Shown here piece after piece: positions 22,798-24,519 of a stretch of 24,519 nucleotides of DNA. The notes below the pieces were generated by a model, which saw nothing but the letters and a program-made list of their open reading frames with translations, was not told the DNA's origin and did not search any database. Position 1 is the first letter of the stretch; every line of letters starts with the position of its first letter. The position numbers and the translations under genes are program-made. The stretch lies in assembly GCA_913063005.1 (NCBI GenBank), contig CAJXZI010000005.1, positions 1 through 24,519 on the forward strand, written 5' to 3'. This stretch comes from an uncultured Halieaceae bacterium (lineage in GTDB: Bacteria > Pseudomonadota > Gammaproteobacteria > Pseudomonadales > Halieaceae).

Positions 22798-24093
22798 ATG
22801 CTAGACCTGAAGCTTGTTCGTAAAGACCCTGAAGCCATCGCAACTCTTTTGCAAAAGAAGAATTACGAGTTTCCAGTCTCGCAATTTGTAGCACTCGACG
22901 CGGAACGCAAAGCGGCTGATATACGCTCGCAAGAGCTCCTCGCCGAGCGCAAGAAAGCGTCAAAGCAGATAGGGGGTCTAATTGCCTCTGGAAAGTCAGT
23001 GGACGAAGCTAAAGCAGAGGTTGATGAGATCCTGAGCCGCATATCCGCGGAACTTGATACGGCGGTCGCGCGCGCAAAGGAGATTCAACAATCTCTCGAT
23101 GATCTGATGATGCAGACGCCTAATACTCCGGACGCAGCTGTGCCGGCAGGGCAAGATGAGGAAGATAATGAGGAGGTGCTGAAGTGGGGAGTGCCTGCAG
23201 ACTTATCATTCGAGCCAAAAGATCACGCGGATCTTGGAGAGGCCTTGGGTCAACTCGATTTTGAGATGGCGGGTAAGATCACGGGTAGTCGGTTCGCAGT
23301 CATGCAGGGGGAACTGGCGAGACTCCAGCGCGCGTTGACGCAGTTTATGCTCGATATGCATACCCAAACCCACGGTTACACAGAGGTTTACGTGCCCTTT
23401 ATTGTGAATTCTGACTCGCTTTACGGCACAGGGCAGCTACCGAAATTTGCTGAGGATTCCTTCAGACTGGAAGGTGATTCAGGTTACTACCTGATTCCGA
23501 CAGCAGAGGTGCCTGTTACTAATATGCTCAGAGATCGCATTATTGAGGACTCAGAGCTGGGTGAGGGCGGCCTTAAGTTCACTGCGCACACACCTTGCTT
23601 CCGAAGCGAGGCGGGGAGTTACGGGCGGGATACGCGCGGTCTGATTCGTCAGCACCAGTTTGAAAAGGTGGAATTGGTTCAAGCAGTACGCCCCGATCAG
23701 TCAGACGACGCCCTCGAGGCACTAACGGGACATGCAGAAGCGATCCTACAGGCACTAGAGCTACCCTACCGGAAGGTTCGCTTGTGCGGCGGTGACTTAG
23801 GTTTCTCCGCAGCACTAACCTACGACCTGGAAGTCTGGCTACCAGGGCAGGGTGCTTACCGTGAAATTTCTAGCTGCTCAAACTTTCGTGACTACCAGGC
23901 TCGCAGGATGCAGGCGCGTTGGCGTAACCCCACAACAGGAAAGCCAGAACTCCTGCATACGCTGAATGGCTCAGGTCTTGCGGTAGGCAGGACTCTCGTG
24001 GCCGTCATTGAAAATGGGCAACAGGCAGACGGTTCAGTCGTTCTTCCAAAGGCCATTGCAAGCTACATGGGCACCGACACAATCAGTCTCTAG
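22798..24093 (+). CDS. serS: Seryl-tRNA synthetase
   Basis: Charges tRNA-Ser (and tRNA-Sec) with serine. The 431-residue class II synthetase has the N-terminal two-helix coiled-coil tRNA arm (about 35-105), then the catalytic domain with motif 2 FRSEAGSYGRDTRGLIRQHQ, the LEVWLPGQGAYREISSCSNF serine/ATP site, QARRMQARWRN, and motif 3 LNGSGLAVGRTLVAVIENGQ. The start MLDLKLVRKDPEAIA matches the family exactly. No ribosome site precedes it: the 57-base gap after crcB ends in a pyrimidine-rich stretch (22780-22797), so initiation may rely on S1 or on a start-proximal promoter (TAAACT at 22755-22760 is a weak -10). Confidence 0.98.
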   Translation: MLDLKLVRKDPEAIATLLQKKNYEFPVSQFVALDAERKAADIRSQELLAERKKASKQIGGLIASGKSVDEAKAEVDEILSRISAELDTAVARAKEIQQSLDDLMMQTPNTPDAAVPAGQDEEDNEEVLKWGVPADLSFEPKDHADLGEALGQLDFEMAGKITGSRFAVMQGELARLQRALTQFMLDMHTQTHGYTEVYVPFIVNSDSLYGTGQLPKFAEDSFRLEGDSGYYLIPTAEVPVTNMLRDRIIEDSELGEGGLKFTAHTPCFRSEAGSYGRDTRGLIRQHQFEKVELVQAVRPDQSDDALEALTGHAEAILQALELPYRKVRLCGGDLGFSAALTYDLEVWLPGQGAYREISSCSNFRDYQARRMQARWRNPTTGKPELLHTLNGSGLAVGRTLVAVIENGQQADGSVVLPKAIASYMGTDTISL

Positions 24094-24112
24094 CGGACCC
24101 ACTGCGGTCGGG

Positions 24113-24124
24113 TAACGGCCGTTA
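24113..24124. repeat. 12-bp perfect palindrome after serS
   Basis: TAACGGCCGTTA is a perfect palindrome 20 bases after the serS stop. It is not followed by a T run on either strand. It could be a restriction or regulator half-site pair or part of the serS 3' end. Confidence 0.4.
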
Positions 24125-24140
24125 AACATATTTAAAGACT

Positions 24141-24166
24141 GAGAGTCTAAACCTTAGATCGCTCTC
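24141..24166. other. Hairpin in the serS/protease convergent gap
   Basis: GAGAG-TCTAA (24141-24150), loop ACC, TTAGA (24154-24158), bulge TCG, CTCTC (24162-24166): ten pairs with one three-base bulge. It lies in the 177-base gap between serS (plus) and the truncated minus-strand gene, where both transcripts must end. No T run follows on the plus strand, so termination is only suggested. A tRNA was considered here and rejected. Confidence 0.45.
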
Positions 24167-24270
24167 GACCGAGGCTTTACAGGCTGAGTGGGGGGGCGAA
24201 TTTCCAACGCCGATTATGTGACTAGGCGTGACACACCCATTAAGCGAATCGTCGATAAGCTTACGAAGTT

Positions 24271-24519
24271 CTATTTAATGTCCGCCCTCGCCATAACTGG
24301 CCCCGAAAGGTTTATGGCGTCTACAAGAATCCGCGCGGTCTCTGTAATGAGAGCATCCTCCTCATCATCGGCGTTCAGTGTTGCTTGTGAGTGTGGCGAC
24401 TCTGAATCGGGGTTGGCTGAGCTATCCACCGCTGCTTGTTCTTCCTTCTCGCTTTCTTTTTCTTCGTCTACCTCTTCTTGATCCTCTGAATCAAACATAT
24501 CATCTAAAGAGGCTAATTC
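24271..24519 (-). CDS. C-terminal tail of a probable Prc/CtpA-type tail-specific protease, 5' part outside the window
   Basis: The frame is open to the right edge and ends at 24271; 82 residues are visible. The edge sequence ELASLDDMF and the closing DALITETARILVDAINL resemble the end of Prc (S41 tail-specific protease), where E. coli has a SLDDLP-type stretch followed by a YLDETVNIALDLA-type helix. Between these the protein has about 45 residues rich in Asp, Glu and Ser (EEVDEEKESEKEEQ and on), longer than in E. coli, so an acidic disordered insert separates the last helix. Prc would degrade periplasmic proteins from their C-termini. The catalytic domain, signal peptide and PDZ domain are not visible, so the call rests on the tail alone; another protein with an acidic C-terminus is possible. 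Confidence 0.55.
   Translation of the reverse strand, partial: ELASLDDMFDSEDQEEVDEEKESEKEEQAAVDSSANPDSESPHSQATLNADDEEDALITETARILVDAINLSGPVMARADIK

Noticed and set aside
24094..24270. Possible tRNA after serS
   Set aside because: The G-rich stretch and hairpin do not make a cloverleaf: no T-arm GTTCRA with matching acceptor stem, and no anticodon arm in the right place.
1..24519. Mobile element, prophage, CRISPR or defence island
   Set aside because: No transposase, integrase, cas gene, repeat-spacer array or terminal inverted repeats were seen; gene content and spacing are those of a conserved core region.

Overview
The window looks like a chromosomal, core-genome segment of a marine-type gammaproteobacterium. 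The basis is protein similarity recalled from known families together with gene order: purB-hflD-mnmA-nudJ-rluE / icd / clpS-clpA-infA / ate(bpt) / aat-trxB / ftsK-lolA-crcB-serS resembles the block found in Pseudomonas and relatives. A methylmalonyl-CoA module at the left edge would fit an OM60/NOR5-like (Halieaceae) or related oligotroph, but that taxonomic guess is inference. I saw no mobile element, CRISPR array, tRNA or rRNA.

Layout. (1) 1-5433, plus strand: an operon for propionyl-CoA use. It holds a biotin carboxylase/biotin carrier protein cut by the window edge, methylmalonyl-CoA epimerase, single-chain methylmalonyl-CoA mutase, its MeaB GTPase chaperone, and a small Rieske [2Fe-2S] protein. 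Starts and stops overlap or nearly touch. (2) 5440-10942, minus strand: rluE, nudJ, mnmA and hflD overlap end to end. purB and a RoxA-type ribosomal oxygenase follow closely. The theme is translation and RNA modification plus purine synthesis. (3) 11092-12402: icd with a strong intrinsic terminator. (4) 12403-12774: a gene-free stretch where relatives often carry cspD, holding a hairpin, a terminator-like hairpin and a promoter-like -10. (5) 12775-15746: clpS, clpA, infA. (6) 15749-19260: ate (minus), an unrecognised six-helix membrane protein (plus), aat and trxB (minus). (7) 19434-24093, plus strand: ftsK, lolA and crcB overlap by four bases each, then serS; rarA, usual in this neighbourhood, is absent. 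(8) 24271-24519, minus strand: the C-terminal tail of what looks like a Prc/CtpA tail-specific protease with an acidic insert.

How the genes work together. The left operon converts propionyl-CoA (from odd-chain, branched-chain or propionate catabolism) through methylmalonyl-CoA to succinyl-CoA, which enters the TCA cycle where Icd acts. clpS, clpA, ate/bpt and aat form a complete bacterial N-degron pathway within about 5.5 kb: two transferases add Leu/Phe to protein N-termini, ClpS recognises them, and ClpA unfolds the substrate for ClpP. The main unknown, the membrane protein at 16821-17468, sits between the two transferases. No clearly new defence or mobile system is visible. The most interesting leads are that membrane protein, the orphan Rieske protein, the atypical carboxylase, the non-coding icd-clpS gap and the acidic protease tail.
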